DNA of 7,517 nt. It comes from an uncultured Acinetobacter sp. (GTDB taxonomy: Bacteria > Cyanobacteriota > Vampirovibrionia > Gastranaerophilales > Gastranaerophilaceae). The notes below the pieces were generated by a model, which ran no database searches, was not told the origin of the DNA, and saw nothing but the letters and a program-made list of their open reading frames with translations. The position numbers were made by a program, and so were the translations under genes. The stretch spans positions 1 through 7,517 of the forward strand of contig CAMORE010000098.1 of NCBI GenBank assembly GCA_946623365.1. Direction: 5' to 3'. Of the stretch, positions 1-7,234 are shown in pieces. How positions within the stretch are numbered: position 1 is the first letter of the stretch; the number at the start of each line of letters is the position of its first letter.

Positions 1-16
1 AATATTTGAATAGAGT

Positions 17-51
17 AGCGGAGTCGGATAAAAGTTTTATCCGACTCCGCT
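17..51 (+). terminator. Perfect 17-bp palindrome, probable intrinsic terminator
   Basis: Arms at 17-33 and 35-51 are exact reverse complements around a single central base (G34). In RNA the A/T-rich top would open to a small loop above a GC-rich stem. On the plus strand the stem is followed by a short T-run (56-59) and more T/A, so it best fits as the terminator of a plus-strand gene ending left of the window. On the minus strand it lies about 210 nt past the operon's last stop codon and could also stop that transcript, but the minus-side tail has no T-run. It could instead be a dispersed palindromic repeat. Confidence 0.55.
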
Positions 52-95
52 CTCGTTTTATTAATGTTTGCTAATCTTTTATCCCTGTCTATTCA

Positions 96-112
96 CTATT
101 CGACGTTAGATT
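96..112 (-). repeat. Second copy of the acyltransferase gene's 3' end
   Basis: This 17-bp stretch matches 260-276 (the last codons and stop of the acyltransferase gene) at 15 of 17 positions. Read on the minus strand in the same frame, both copies give Ser-Asn-Val-Glu-stop. The two differences are synonymous (Val GTC versus GTA, Glu GAA versus GAG). In this copy an in-frame TAA immediately precedes the Ser codon, so it is not translated as part of the gene. It looks like a relic of the original gene end or a target duplication on the far side of the inserted element at about 113-259. Confidence 0.5.
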
Positions 113-117
113 AGTAG

Positions 118-253
118 GAGGTTGTCCAAAAAGTTAACAAATTTTCAGATATTGACCCCTCACCCCTACCCCTCTCCCACAAGGGGCGAGGGGTTTCTGC
201 GCCAGTTCGTGTAATTTGCAAATTGTTATAAATTTGACTTTTTGGACAAACTC
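118..253. mobile_element. Small MITE-like inverted-repeat element, no ORF
   Basis: The ends are 17-bp inverted repeats matching at 16 of 17 positions (118-134 and 237-253); the core TTGTCCAAAAAGT is exact. The interior has no plausible gene but holds a C/G-rich palindromic repeat (155-194). The whole is bracketed by a near-identical 17-bp sequence (96-112 and 260-276), which resembles a target duplication. Terminal repeats, small size and flanking duplication suggest a non-autonomous element moved in trans. No transposase is in the window, so family and mobility are unproven. It sits directly behind the stop codon of the acyltransferase gene, in the operon's 3' untranslated region. Confidence 0.5.
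155..194. repeat. C/G-rich palindromic repeat with G-quadruplex potential
   Basis: Arms 155-167 and 182-194 pair with one mismatch (A162 opposite C187), forming a strong GC-rich hairpin. The minus strand of 156-178 carries four G-runs (GGG, GGGG, GGGG, GGGG) separated by 2-3 nt loops, which satisfies the usual G-quadruplex pattern. C-runs of the type CCCCTCACCCCTACCCC followed by AAGGGG are, to my knowledge, a common dispersed repeat in many bacterial genomes. It may be the cargo of the surrounding element. Hairpin and quadruplex use the same G-runs, so they exclude each other in the operon's RNA. Confidence 0.6.
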
Positions 254-259
254 AACAAA

Positions 260-907
260 CTACTCTACGTTAGATTCCATATATTCAACCCATTGTTTTA
301 CTATCTCTTCTTCAGGAAGTTCATATGATATGGGTTTACCTATTTTTAGGATTAAATGTTTTCTAAAAGGTATCCAGGTATAGCCTGTAAAATTACATAT
401 AGCAATAGGTACAATGTCCATTTTAGCGAGTTTGGCTATTGCTACAAAGCCGGGTTTTACGTCTTTAAACTTCTCTCCCTCAAGTATTTGTCTTCCTTGT
501 GGAAACATTCCCAAATTCCATTTTGTATATTTTGCTATATCAAGAATTGTTTTTAATGTCGCTTTTTCAGGATTATCTCTGTCTACAGAGTATGCACCCA
601 AGCTTATTACAAGAAACCTGATTAATGGATTTTTGTGTTCATATAGTTCCTTTTTTGCCATATAAGCAACCGGGGCATTAGCAACAACTGAAATTAGCGG
701 TGGATCTATATAAGATTGATGGTTTGAAGTATAAATATACCTTTTTGATCGGTCTACATTTTTCCATCCGATAATTTTTGTTGTGTACCAAAAAAACGCT
801 GCAGGCCAAACTATAAACCATAAAAACAATGTTATATATAAAGTTCTTATGAAACCGTAGTCTTTCGGGTATCTTCTGTTATAATTTCTTTTCTCTTTGT
901 TTATCAT
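260..907 (-). CDS. PlsC-family 1-acylglycerol-3-phosphate acyltransferase
   Basis: Membrane-associated acyltransferase of the PlsC/AGPAT family, expected to transfer an acyl group to lysophosphatidic acid or a related acceptor. Numbering from the ATG at 905-907 (215 aa): hydrophobic membrane segment about 17-41; catalytic HX4D as NHQSYID (His63, Asp68); motif II about 104-110 ending in Arg110; motif III FPQGRQ (135-140), where FPEGTR is typical; motif IV Val-Pro at 166-167. Length is close to bacterial PlsC (about 240 aa). Start choice: a GTG at 917-919 in the same frame would overlap the upstream gene's stop and lacks a Shine-Dalgarno. The ATG has GGTAGGGG just ahead, so I prefer it. Last gene of the operon; a small inverted-repeat element abuts its stop. 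The family is clear; the substrate is uncertain because motif III is altered, and a lipid or glycan acyltransferase other than true PlsC is possible. Confidence 0.85.
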   Translation of the reverse strand: MINKEKRNYNRRYPKDYGFIRTLYITLFLWFIVWPAAFFWYTTKIIGWKNVDRSKRYIYTSNHQSYIDPPLISVVANAPVAYMAKKELYEHKNPLIRFLVISLGAYSVDRDNPEKATLKTILDIAKYTKWNLGMFPQGRQILEGEKFKDVKPGFVAIAKLAKMDIVPIAICNFTGYTWIPFRKHLILKIGKPISYELPEEEIVKQWVEYMESNVE

Positions 908-912
908 TACCC

Positions 913-3303
913 CTACCACTTATTGATAGCAAATGCCATAATAAATATCGATGCTAAGCCTTGGAGAGTTTGGCATATCGGAGTAATCCAGTCATTTCCT
1001 GAAATACGTCTCGGAACAACAATTATATCACCTGCCGCAACACGTGTATGCATATGAACTTTTTTTGCTCTTCCGTTAACTCCGACTTTATAGAGTCTAA
1101 ACCTGTTAGCATTTGGTGTATAACCGCCAACTTCTTTTATGTATTTTCTAACACTTGTATCTTTTTTATAAATAAAAGATTGCTCATTATATACTTCACC
1201 CATTACAACAACGTAATTAGCCATTCTTGGGATATAAATATCATCTCCGTCTTGCAGTTCAACATTATCTATTTTGCTGATTTTGCTTAAATCGTTGCTC
1301 TTAATATTTAAAGCAATTTGACCGTTGTATTTATCTCCCATTGAAGCACTTTCTTCTTTTAATTGTTCAATCATTGTCAGTTTTATTTTTTGATCCGTTT
1401 CAGCTTGTTTATATCCTGCTGCAATTCTACCTTCCAATAATTTAACATCTCTTTCGTTATTTTTTCTTGCAACCAAAACTTGTTTGTTTTGCAAATTAGA
1501 CCGTCTGAATACAATCCCCCTTAAATCGGCATCATCATCCAAACCGCCTGCCAAATTAATAACATCAGTAAGTTTGTAACCTTTTACAAATGTAAAAACT
1601 CCCGGTTGCTTTACAAAACCTGATAGTTTTACCGTTTTCATATTTTCATTGTTTCTCAATGTTCTGAAAAAGATTCTATCTTCGGGAGATATTTTAATAG
1701 ATTTTGTTTTATCGGCATTAACCATAATATCATACATGTAGTAAATTCTGGTATTGTTGCCTGATTTATCCGTAATCTCTACAGCAACATTTTCTGTAGG
1801 TATTAATTTATTGGAATTTTCTGTCGAAACTTTTAATTCAACATCTTCGCCTTTTTTCTTTGTATCAAATTCAACTTCATAATTGCTTTTTACTTCGGAT
1901 TCCATAAATTTAATATCGGACAATACGTCTTTTAATGTCATCCCATCTATATATGGCATATGTTTAGGAGTATTAATACATCCGTATACATCTACAAATG
2001 AAGAATTTGTACTTTTATAAACCGTTATGACGTCTCTTGGCTGTAAAATCGGATCATTCATTCCGTTAAAAAATTCTTTTAAAAATATTGGAATTGTTTC
2101 AATCTCATTATTCTTGCCGGAAACTCTTCTGATGACAGCTTGATAAATGAATGTTTCTTCTAAGAGCTCGTCTTCTGATTTTAAAATATCAGATAATCTC
2201 ATATTAGGTTTATAAGCATATGTTGCCGGATGTTTAATATTACCTTGAATAGTTACGAGGTTTTCAACACCGTTATATAATTCTTTAAATTCAAAAGAGT
2301 CACCGTTAGTAAGTTTTGTTGTCTGTGCTAAATCCCACATAATATTTTTTGCAATTTTTTGCTTTGCTTTCCTGTCAAAACCAACCATTGTAACTTCGTC
2401 TGTTGCGGTTGTAACAAGAAGATCTCCTGCGAAATGAATAAGTTTCTTTAATGTTTCACCTTGTTTAAACTCATATATACCGGGTCTCGTTACACCATTT
2501 TTTATGGCAACAGTATTACCAATTTTTTCGACAAAAATCTTGTCATTAGCTTTTACAATAATGCCGTTATCATTACCTAAAAACAGTGCATTATACAAAT
2601 CTACACTTTTCCCGTTATATCGGACATTTCTTAATGTACCTGTTTTTTTAACTCCTCCTGCTGCACTTAATACATCCAACAAAGAAGAATTATTTGATAT
2701 ATAAACTTTTCCCGGTTTGTTTACTTCTCCATATACAAAGGCTGAGAAACCGCTTCCGGAAGCAACTTGAAGTTTAATACTCATATTTGAATATTTTCTG
2801 TTTGCCATGGAATTAAGTTCTCTTTCAACTTCACCGATAGTCCTTCCTTCCGCCTTTACCATTCCTACACCTTGAACAAAAATATAGCCGTTAGAACCAA
2901 CTTCTGTAGTCGCATTTGGTGTAACCAAATTTGAACCTGACAAAGAAATTATATCGACAGAATCTCCATACGAAAGAATATTAATTTTTTCACCTACACT
3001 TAATTTATATGAACTGTCATATCTTCCTGTTGAAGAACCGCCTCCGGTACCTGCCGATGAATTAAATTGATCATACCCTACTTGGCGTAAAACAGTTCCT
3101 GATATTGCATTTTCTTGTCCGTTATACATTTTTTCTATTGTGCTTAAATTTTCTTTAACAGAATTTGCATTATTTAGGCTCTGGTAATTATTTTCAAATA
3201 CATCGCTTTTTGACAAATTTACAGCCTGCGGATCTGCTGCAAGTACTGTAGAAGTTGTACAAAATGCAAACAATATAAACATTGTGAATAATTTTTTAAA
3301 CAT
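913..3303 (-). CDS. Large SLBB-repeat polysaccharide export (Wza-like) protein
   Basis: Exported envelope protein of the polysaccharide export superfamily, 796 aa, about twice the length of E. coli Wza. A signal peptide covers residues 1-22 (Lys-Lys, hydrophobic core, VLA/A cleavage); there is no lipobox Cys at the cleavage site, so it is not an obvious lipoprotein. A Poly_export-type domain spans about 98-182. Six SLBB-like repeats follow, each with a G-x-V/I-x-x-P-G-like turn and a leucine-rich helix: about 186-218, 264-294, 348-376, 435-464, 556-588 and 696-728. Inserts of other sequence separate them, including a lysine-rich charged segment near 465-540 and a helical, charged segment near 608-660. 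The C-terminus (772-793) is hydrophobic, comparable to the membrane-spanning helix of Wza. Translation starts at ATG with AAAGGA 7 nt upstream (3311-3316). It lies 54 nt after the radical SAM gene and just before the acyltransferase. Inferred role: channel or periplasmic scaffold for surface glycan. No Wzc, Wzx/Wzy or glycosyltransferase is in view. Confidence 0.85.
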   Translation of the reverse strand: MFKKLFTMFILFAFCTTSTVLAADPQAVNLSKSDVFENNYQSLNNANSVKENLSTIEKMYNGQENAISGTVLRQVGYDQFNSSAGTGGGSSTGRYDSSYKLSVGEKINILSYGDSVDIISLSGSNLVTPNATTEVGSNGYIFVQGVGMVKAEGRTIGEVERELNSMANRKYSNMSIKLQVASGSGFSAFVYGEVNKPGKVYISNNSSLLDVLSAAGGVKKTGTLRNVRYNGKSVDLYNALFLGNDNGIIVKANDKIFVEKIGNTVAIKNGVTRPGIYEFKQGETLKKLIHFAGDLLVTTATDEVTMVGFDRKAKQKIAKNIMWDLAQTTKLTNGDSFEFKELYNGVENLVTIQGNIKHPATYAYKPNMRLSDILKSEDELLEETFIYQAVIRRVSGKNNEIETIPIFLKEFFNGMNDPILQPRDVITVYKSTNSSFVDVYGCINTPKHMPYIDGMTLKDVLSDIKFMESEVKSNYEVEFDTKKKGEDVELKVSTENSNKLIPTENVAVEITDKSGNNTRIYYMYDIMVNADKTKSIKISPEDRIFFRTLRNNENMKTVKLSGFVKQPGVFTFVKGYKLTDVINLAGGLDDDADLRGIVFRRSNLQNKQVLVARKNNERDVKLLEGRIAAGYKQAETDQKIKLTMIEQLKEESASMGDKYNGQIALNIKSNDLSKISKIDNVELQDGDDIYIPRMANYVVVMGEVYNEQSFIYKKDTSVRKYIKEVGGYTPNANRFRLYKVGVNGRAKKVHMHTRVAAGDIIVVPRRISGNDWITPICQTLQGLASIFIMAFAINKW

Positions 3304-3357
3304 TAATAAATCCTTTCAAAGATTCTACACTTCCTTGGCAAAATTATCTCATGCACA

Positions 3358-4416
3358 TTATGTAATAGCAATCTGCATTAAAGATTTTATAGCAGGCCAT
3401 TCAAGCTTCCAAAGGCCCGATGCATCAAGCGCATAGTTACCTACGCAAGCTAATTTACAATCTTTACATTTGTTTACAGATTCTACAAATACAGGGTCTT
3501 TTATTACGTCTTTCAGTGCTCTTCCTCTGACATTTATGAATGGTTGCCTGTCATAGCATTGAAGCATATTACCGTCAGAATATATTACAGTGGATATTCT
3601 TGGCCAGTGACATTCATAATAATTTTTCTTATCAATAATATAATCCATAAAATAGTCAGAGTTTCTTATCGGAAATCCTTGTTTTTTCAAATCTTTAATT
3701 TTTATAAACACTTCTTTTAGTTGATCGCTTTCCAATTCTGTATCCTTAACATTTTGAGCTTCTTCTAATGATTGATTTGATTTGTTTACCGTAAAATACA
3801 ACAGAATATCCGCATCTTTGCAATATTGTGCAACTTCTTTAATCTGTTCAAAATCTGTTTGAGCAGAAACAGTACAACATACGTATATTCTCATTTTTGG
3901 AGAATGAACTTTGTGGTATTCAACACCGTTCATAACTCTGTCGCAAATTCCGGGCAAATGTCTGATATCATCGTGAGCTTTACCGATTGCATCAAGAGAT
4001 ACAAACATTAAATCGGTGTATTGACCAAAACCGGGATTTTCTTGAAGAAACCATCCGTTTGTTGCAATTTTTGTGTACAAGCCTGCATCATGTGATGCTT
4101 TGCATATTTCTGTAAAATCTTGTCTTAACAAAGGTTCTCCACCCCAAAGAATGCTGTCCAGATATCCAATCTCTCCGGCTTCTTTTATAAGTCTTTGAAT
4201 CTCTTCCAGAGGCATATCATCGTGATCGCTTTTATGTTTCCAAAAACAAAAATCACAGTTGCAGTTGCATTTATTTGTAACCATTAATGAGAAGCACAGT
4301 GGTTTAGGTGTCTTAGACAGACGGCTCTTTATACAAGTAAGAGCCCCGCCTCCTAAGTGCCTATAATATTTAAGACGTTCAAAAGTCATTCTGTTTCTTG
4401 ATTTTGTACAAGTCAT
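3358..4416 (-). CDS. Radical SAM protein with SPASM-like cysteine-rich C-terminus
   Basis: Radical S-adenosylmethionine enzyme, 352 aa, predicted cytosolic. The [4Fe-4S] motif CX3CX2C is Cys50, Cys54, Cys57 (an extra Cys52 lies inside it), followed by the SAM-binding GGEP at 92-95. The C-terminal part carries Cys269, Cys287 and a CX2CX3C group (Cys317, 320, 324), resembling the auxiliary-cluster region of SPASM or twitch proteins, though not the full SPASM pattern. The N-terminal about 40 residues are basic and come before the core. The ATG directly follows the stop of the preceding gene (TAA then ATG, zero gap), and the Shine-Dalgarno AGGAG (4423-4427) lies in that gene's last codons, so the pair is probably translationally coupled. 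The substrate is unknown. SPASM relatives modify peptides or proteins, or act on small molecules; no small precursor-peptide gene is visible nearby, so a lipid or sugar-linked substrate is equally possible. A second in-frame Met at residue 10 is a less supported start. Confidence 0.88.
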   Translation of the reverse strand: MTCTKSRNRMTFERLKYYRHLGGGALTCIKSRLSKTPKPLCFSLMVTNKCNCNCDFCFWKHKSDHDDMPLEEIQRLIKEAGEIGYLDSILWGGEPLLRQDFTEICKASHDAGLYTKIATNGWFLQENPGFGQYTDLMFVSLDAIGKAHDDIRHLPGICDRVMNGVEYHKVHSPKMRIYVCCTVSAQTDFEQIKEVAQYCKDADILLYFTVNKSNQSLEEAQNVKDTELESDQLKEVFIKIKDLKKQGFPIRNSDYFMDYIIDKKNYYECHWPRISTVIYSDGNMLQCYDRQPFINVRGRALKDVIKDPVFVESVNKCKDCKLACVGNYALDASGLWKLEWPAIKSLMQIAIT

Positions 4417-5580
4417 TTATCTCTCCTTTTTTATTTTTCTTCTTTTAACTAAATCAATAAAAGCTTCAATTCTTGTAAGATTTCCGGCTTTTCCCGTTTG
4501 TTCATCCAATACCAATTCTAACACAGGAATATTTTCTTCTCTGCTTACTTTCGGAAGAATATTTTGTGCGACTATTTCCGGCATACACGAAAACGGCATT
4601 AGATGAATAATTCCGTCTATTCCGTTTCTGGATGCATAAACGGTATCTCCTACAGTTTCAATACATTCTCCGCCGATAGCGCGTTTCATATAATTTGATG
4701 CATATTTTACGGCTCTTTCACGATGGGACTCTTTTTTATATAAAAAAGAAGGTTTCAGAACGTGTTCCAACCAACCGCTAAACATTATCTGTCTTCTTAC
4801 CTCCACTCCCATTTCGCCAAGTTCTTTTTCTATATTTTGGTTTGTATATGGATCTAATAATACAAAAAACTCACCTAAAAGATATACAACGGGGACTTCT
4901 TTATTTTTATTTATTTTTATTTTCTTAAAATCTTTTTTGATGCGATTGCATAAAAATTTTGATTTTATGATGGAATTACATTCATCAATCTTAAACAGCC
5001 ATTTATTATACAAATTTTCGGCATCACCTTTATTAATCTCCCTTGGACGATAATACAATAGCATTTTTTCAGCGCAATCTATAGCAAAAAATTTGGCAAA
5101 ACCAAGGCTGAAAGCTTTAAAATATTTCCAAGGATTTAAACATCTTGTAACGTGCCAAAATGCATGTAAAGTTTGTATCATTTTATTTCTATACATATCA
5201 AAAATGACCATGTCAAACTCATATCCCATTTTTTTCAGAGTTTTTTGTGCCATTTTTGTATAATTACCTAATCTGCAAGAGCCGGGAGCTTGAAACATCA
5301 TTAGAGTATTTGCACCGCTATTTAGAGCCATTATATAATTTGCCAAATTTAATTTATAAGGCAAACAAATTCCTTCAATACTGTTTTTTACTCCGATTTC
5401 TAATGCTTCATTGCTGTTAGCAGGAGGTATTACAATTTTTGCCCCTAGGTTAGTCAGCAACGCTTTAAGAGGAATATCAATTCTTCCCATTCTCGGCCAA
5501 GCTATTATTCTGTCTTTGGCGGGAATATTGTCATCCATCGTAGAAAATCTTTTGATTTGTTCTTCTATAGTATTATTCAT
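4417..5580 (-). CDS. COG3581-type 2-hydroxyacyl-CoA dehydratase-related Fe-S protein
   Basis: Resembles the COG3581/DUF2229-type proteins annotated as acyl-CoA dehydratase activase-related or CoA protein activase, 387 aa, cytosolic. Family-typical stretches: PRMGRIDIPLKALL (29-42); GICLPYKLN with Cys72; APGSCRLGNY with Cys102; VVYLLGEFFVLLDPYTN (231-247); HLMPFSCMPE with Cys332; and the C-terminal DEQTGKAGNLTRIEAFID (359-376). The three conserved cysteines are likely ligands of an iron-sulfur cluster, as in HgdA/HgdB-like subunits. There is no ASKHA ATPase (BadF/HgdC) domain in this protein or window, so the electron-activating partner must be elsewhere or not used. The start ATG (5578-5580) lies 12 nt after the PHP gene's stop, with only a weak AAAAG-type ribosome site. 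It abuts the radical SAM gene. The family is confident; the reaction is unknown. Related domains occur in PlsA/PlsR of anaerobic plasmalogen synthesis (established knowledge), a loose clue given the acyltransferase in the same operon. Confidence 0.8.
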   Translation of the reverse strand: MNNTIEEQIKRFSTMDDNIPAKDRIIAWPRMGRIDIPLKALLTNLGAKIVIPPANSNEALEIGVKNSIEGICLPYKLNLANYIMALNSGANTLMMFQAPGSCRLGNYTKMAQKTLKKMGYEFDMVIFDMYRNKMIQTLHAFWHVTRCLNPWKYFKAFSLGFAKFFAIDCAEKMLLYYRPREINKGDAENLYNKWLFKIDECNSIIKSKFLCNRIKKDFKKIKINKNKEVPVVYLLGEFFVLLDPYTNQNIEKELGEMGVEVRRQIMFSGWLEHVLKPSFLYKKESHRERAVKYASNYMKRAIGGECIETVGDTVYASRNGIDGIIHLMPFSCMPEIVAQNILPKVSREENIPVLELVLDEQTGKAGNLTRIEAFIDLVKRRKIKKER

Positions 5581-5592
5581 CTGTTTTATCTT

Positions 5593-6648
5593 TTATATGA
5601 TATTAAAAGGATTTGTGTACAAAAACCCTTTTTCTTTAAAAAACACTTCCAGCCTGTATTTTCCGGCTGTTGTTATTTTGTAAGTGTATTTATCTGATGT
5701 AATACATTCTTGTATATTTCCATTATATATTAAACAAATTTTCATTGGTGTATTTGAAATGAATTGTAAAAAACAACTATCATCCAAATCAATCTCATTT
5801 CCGCAATAATACGAATTTTTAGAATTTGTAACATATATTTCAGGAATCATGTTATTTATATAACGATTTGCAATAATATTATTTCCGTTCTTAATTGCGT
5901 TTAAGATTTGTTGTTTTGCTATTTGAAAATCTTTTGATAATTCATTATTTATATTTATAAAATTAGTGATTGTATTAAAACAGGTTTCATATGGAAATAC
6001 TGTTACAGGGATAATATATTTATAAAATTTTAGAGCGTGTGCATCGACTCCGCCCAGAGCAGGCACTATTTCAGGCGATTCGTTATTCAGCTCATCCCAC
6101 CATTTTAGCGTAGTCTTTGACGGACTTTTTATGATATTATGTTTGAACAAATATGCGTATGCTAATGTAAAAATATTCCTGTCATCAAGATTATCTGCCC
6201 AATTTGAAAACCAGTTCCATATTTCTATCCCGTCAGGTTTTATATTTTTATCTGTCCAAGGAATACAATGGTGTGAATTTTTGCGAGGTACTATTTCACC
6301 TTCCTTATTTTGAGTAAATCCTTCATCAGGGTGTGCCGCAAATCCAAAACCTCCAAGCTCTCTGACTTTATTAACGTAACAGGATGGATTATCATCAGGG
6401 CTTATGGTTTCATTAATATTAAATGCCAAATAATGATTACAATTCTTTGGAGAAATCTCTTCTCCTTTTATCACGTACAAACCGTCAAATATACCCTCAT
6501 TTGTGTCGTAATAATTATGATCTGTTACAATAATCCAATCCAAATTTGCTTTTTTTGCAGCTCTTATAATTTGATTCAAATTTCCCGAACCGTCAGAATT
6601 ATTAGAGTGAATATGAATAGCTCCTTTGTATATATAATTATTAAACAT
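5593..6648 (-). CDS. PHP-domain metal-dependent phosphoesterase with C-terminal beta domain
   Basis: Polymerase-and-histidinol-phosphatase (PHP) fold hydrolase, 351 aa, no signal peptide. Metal ligands appear in order: HIHSNNSDG (His12, His14, Asp19), TDHN (Asp43, His44), GEE (Glu63/64), His72, AAHPDEG (His106) and GGVDAHA (Asp202, His204). This is an essentially complete trinuclear PHP site, so it should be an active phosphoesterase or phosphatase. Residues about 265-351 form a second region with beta-strand-like alternation ending YRLEVFF..GFLYTNPFNI, a tail typical of stand-alone PHP proteins. The substrate cannot be read from sequence; a nucleotide, sugar phosphate or lipid-linked phosphate are all possible. 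It is the first gene of the five-gene minus-strand operon. The start ATG (6646-6648) has no clear Shine-Dalgarno, which suggests a leaderless or weakly initiated message, or a different start; no better in-frame start lies upstream before the non-coding region. Confidence 0.85.
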   Translation of the reverse strand: MFNNYIYKGAIHIHSNNSDGSGNLNQIIRAAKKANLDWIIVTDHNYYDTNEGIFDGLYVIKGEEISPKNCNHYLAFNINETISPDDNPSCYVNKVRELGGFGFAAHPDEGFTQNKEGEIVPRKNSHHCIPWTDKNIKPDGIEIWNWFSNWADNLDDRNIFTLAYAYLFKHNIIKSPSKTTLKWWDELNNESPEIVPALGGVDAHALKFYKYIIPVTVFPYETCFNTITNFININNELSKDFQIAKQQILNAIKNGNNIIANRYINNMIPEIYVTNSKNSYYCGNEIDLDDSCFLQFISNTPMKICLIYNGNIQECITSDKYTYKITTAGKYRLEVFFKEKGFLYTNPFNII

Positions 6649-6778
6649 AAATATTATGTTACTTAGTAAAAATATCTAATCAATCTTTTACAAAGTGTTT
6701 GATTGTACAAATTAATTACCGCTTTGTGGAATGAAACAATTTGATTTTGCAGGAATATATTGCAAGGAGGAATAAATT
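6649..6778. promoter_or_regulatory. Divergent intergenic region between operon and dfx
   Basis: This 130-nt A/T-rich gap must hold the promoters of both the minus-strand operon and dfx. I found no hexamer pair at 16-18 nt good enough to name. A spaced inverted repeat, ACAAAG (6690-6695) and CTTTGT (6722-6727), brackets the centre and could be an operator, but it is only 6 bp. The one unambiguous element is the strong Shine-Dalgarno AAGGAGG at 6764-6770, 8 nt before the dfx ATG. Confidence 0.35.
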
Positions 6779-7198
6779 ATGACAATAAAATTACAAATTT
6801 ATAAATGCAATATTTGCGGGAATCTTGTTCAGGTACTTCTTGAAGGGGACGGCAATTTGATTTGCTGCGGTAAAGAAATGGAGCTTATGGGGATACAATA
6901 TGATACAAACGAACTTGGTGAAAAACATACACCAAAAATAGAACTAAAAGACGGTAAAAAATATGTGAATGTTCTCGGACACCCGATGACAAAAGAACAC
7001 TACATACAATTTATAGAATCTTATACAAACGATAAACAGGAAGTTCATATAAAATTCTTTACGCCTGATGAACTGCCGGAAACAGAAGCAAAAATAAATA
7101 CCAATGAGGAGTTTAATGCAATTGAATACTGCAACATACATAATCTCTGGGGAAATAATAAAATGTTAGACAATGAAGATGGTAATTATTCGATTTAA
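6779..7198 (+). CDS. dfx: Desulfoferrodoxin (class I superoxide reductase)
   Basis: Cytosolic two-iron superoxide reductase, 139 aa: it reduces superoxide to hydrogen peroxide without making oxygen, an anaerobe's oxidative-stress defence. The N-terminal desulforedoxin domain has Cys10, Cys13, Cys29 and Cys30 (CX2C...CC), binding the FeCys4 centre. The catalytic Fe(His4Cys) centre is complete: EKH (Glu48, Lys49, His50), GHP (His68), His74 and the CNIHNLW motif (Cys118, His121). Lys49 and Glu48 match the conserved pair next to the active site. The protein ends with a 15-residue polar tail after the CNxHxLW motif, slightly longer than typical desulfoferrodoxins. Start is ATG with AAGGAGG 8 nt upstream. 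It is transcribed divergently from the five-gene operon and appears to stand alone; no rubredoxin or rubrerythrin gene is beside it. Confidence 0.96.
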   Translation: MTIKLQIYKCNICGNLVQVLLEGDGNLICCGKEMELMGIQYDTNELGEKHTPKIELKDGKKYVNVLGHPMTKEHYIQFIESYTNDKQEVHIKFFTPDELPETEAKINTNEEFNAIEYCNIHNLWGNNKMLDNEDGNYSI

Positions 7199-7234
7199 AT
7201 TTATAATAAGAAGCATTAGCTGTTTTATACACAA

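Noticed and set aside
356..665. Two overlapping plus-strand reading frames opposite the acyltransferase gene
   Set aside because: They lie antisense to a gene with clear family motifs, have no ribosome site and encode nothing recognisable.
1048..2704. Plus-strand reading frames inside the SLBB gene
   Set aside because: Antisense to a long, motif-rich gene; short, no ribosome sites, no recognisable domains.
3304..3357. Separate promoter before the SLBB gene
   Set aside because: A TAGAAT-like hexamer exists in the 54-nt gap, but no matching -35 lies at proper spacing.
6131..6666. Two plus-strand reading frames opposite the PHP gene
   Set aside because: The PHP metal-binding motifs lie on the other strand through the same bases; these frames are shadows.
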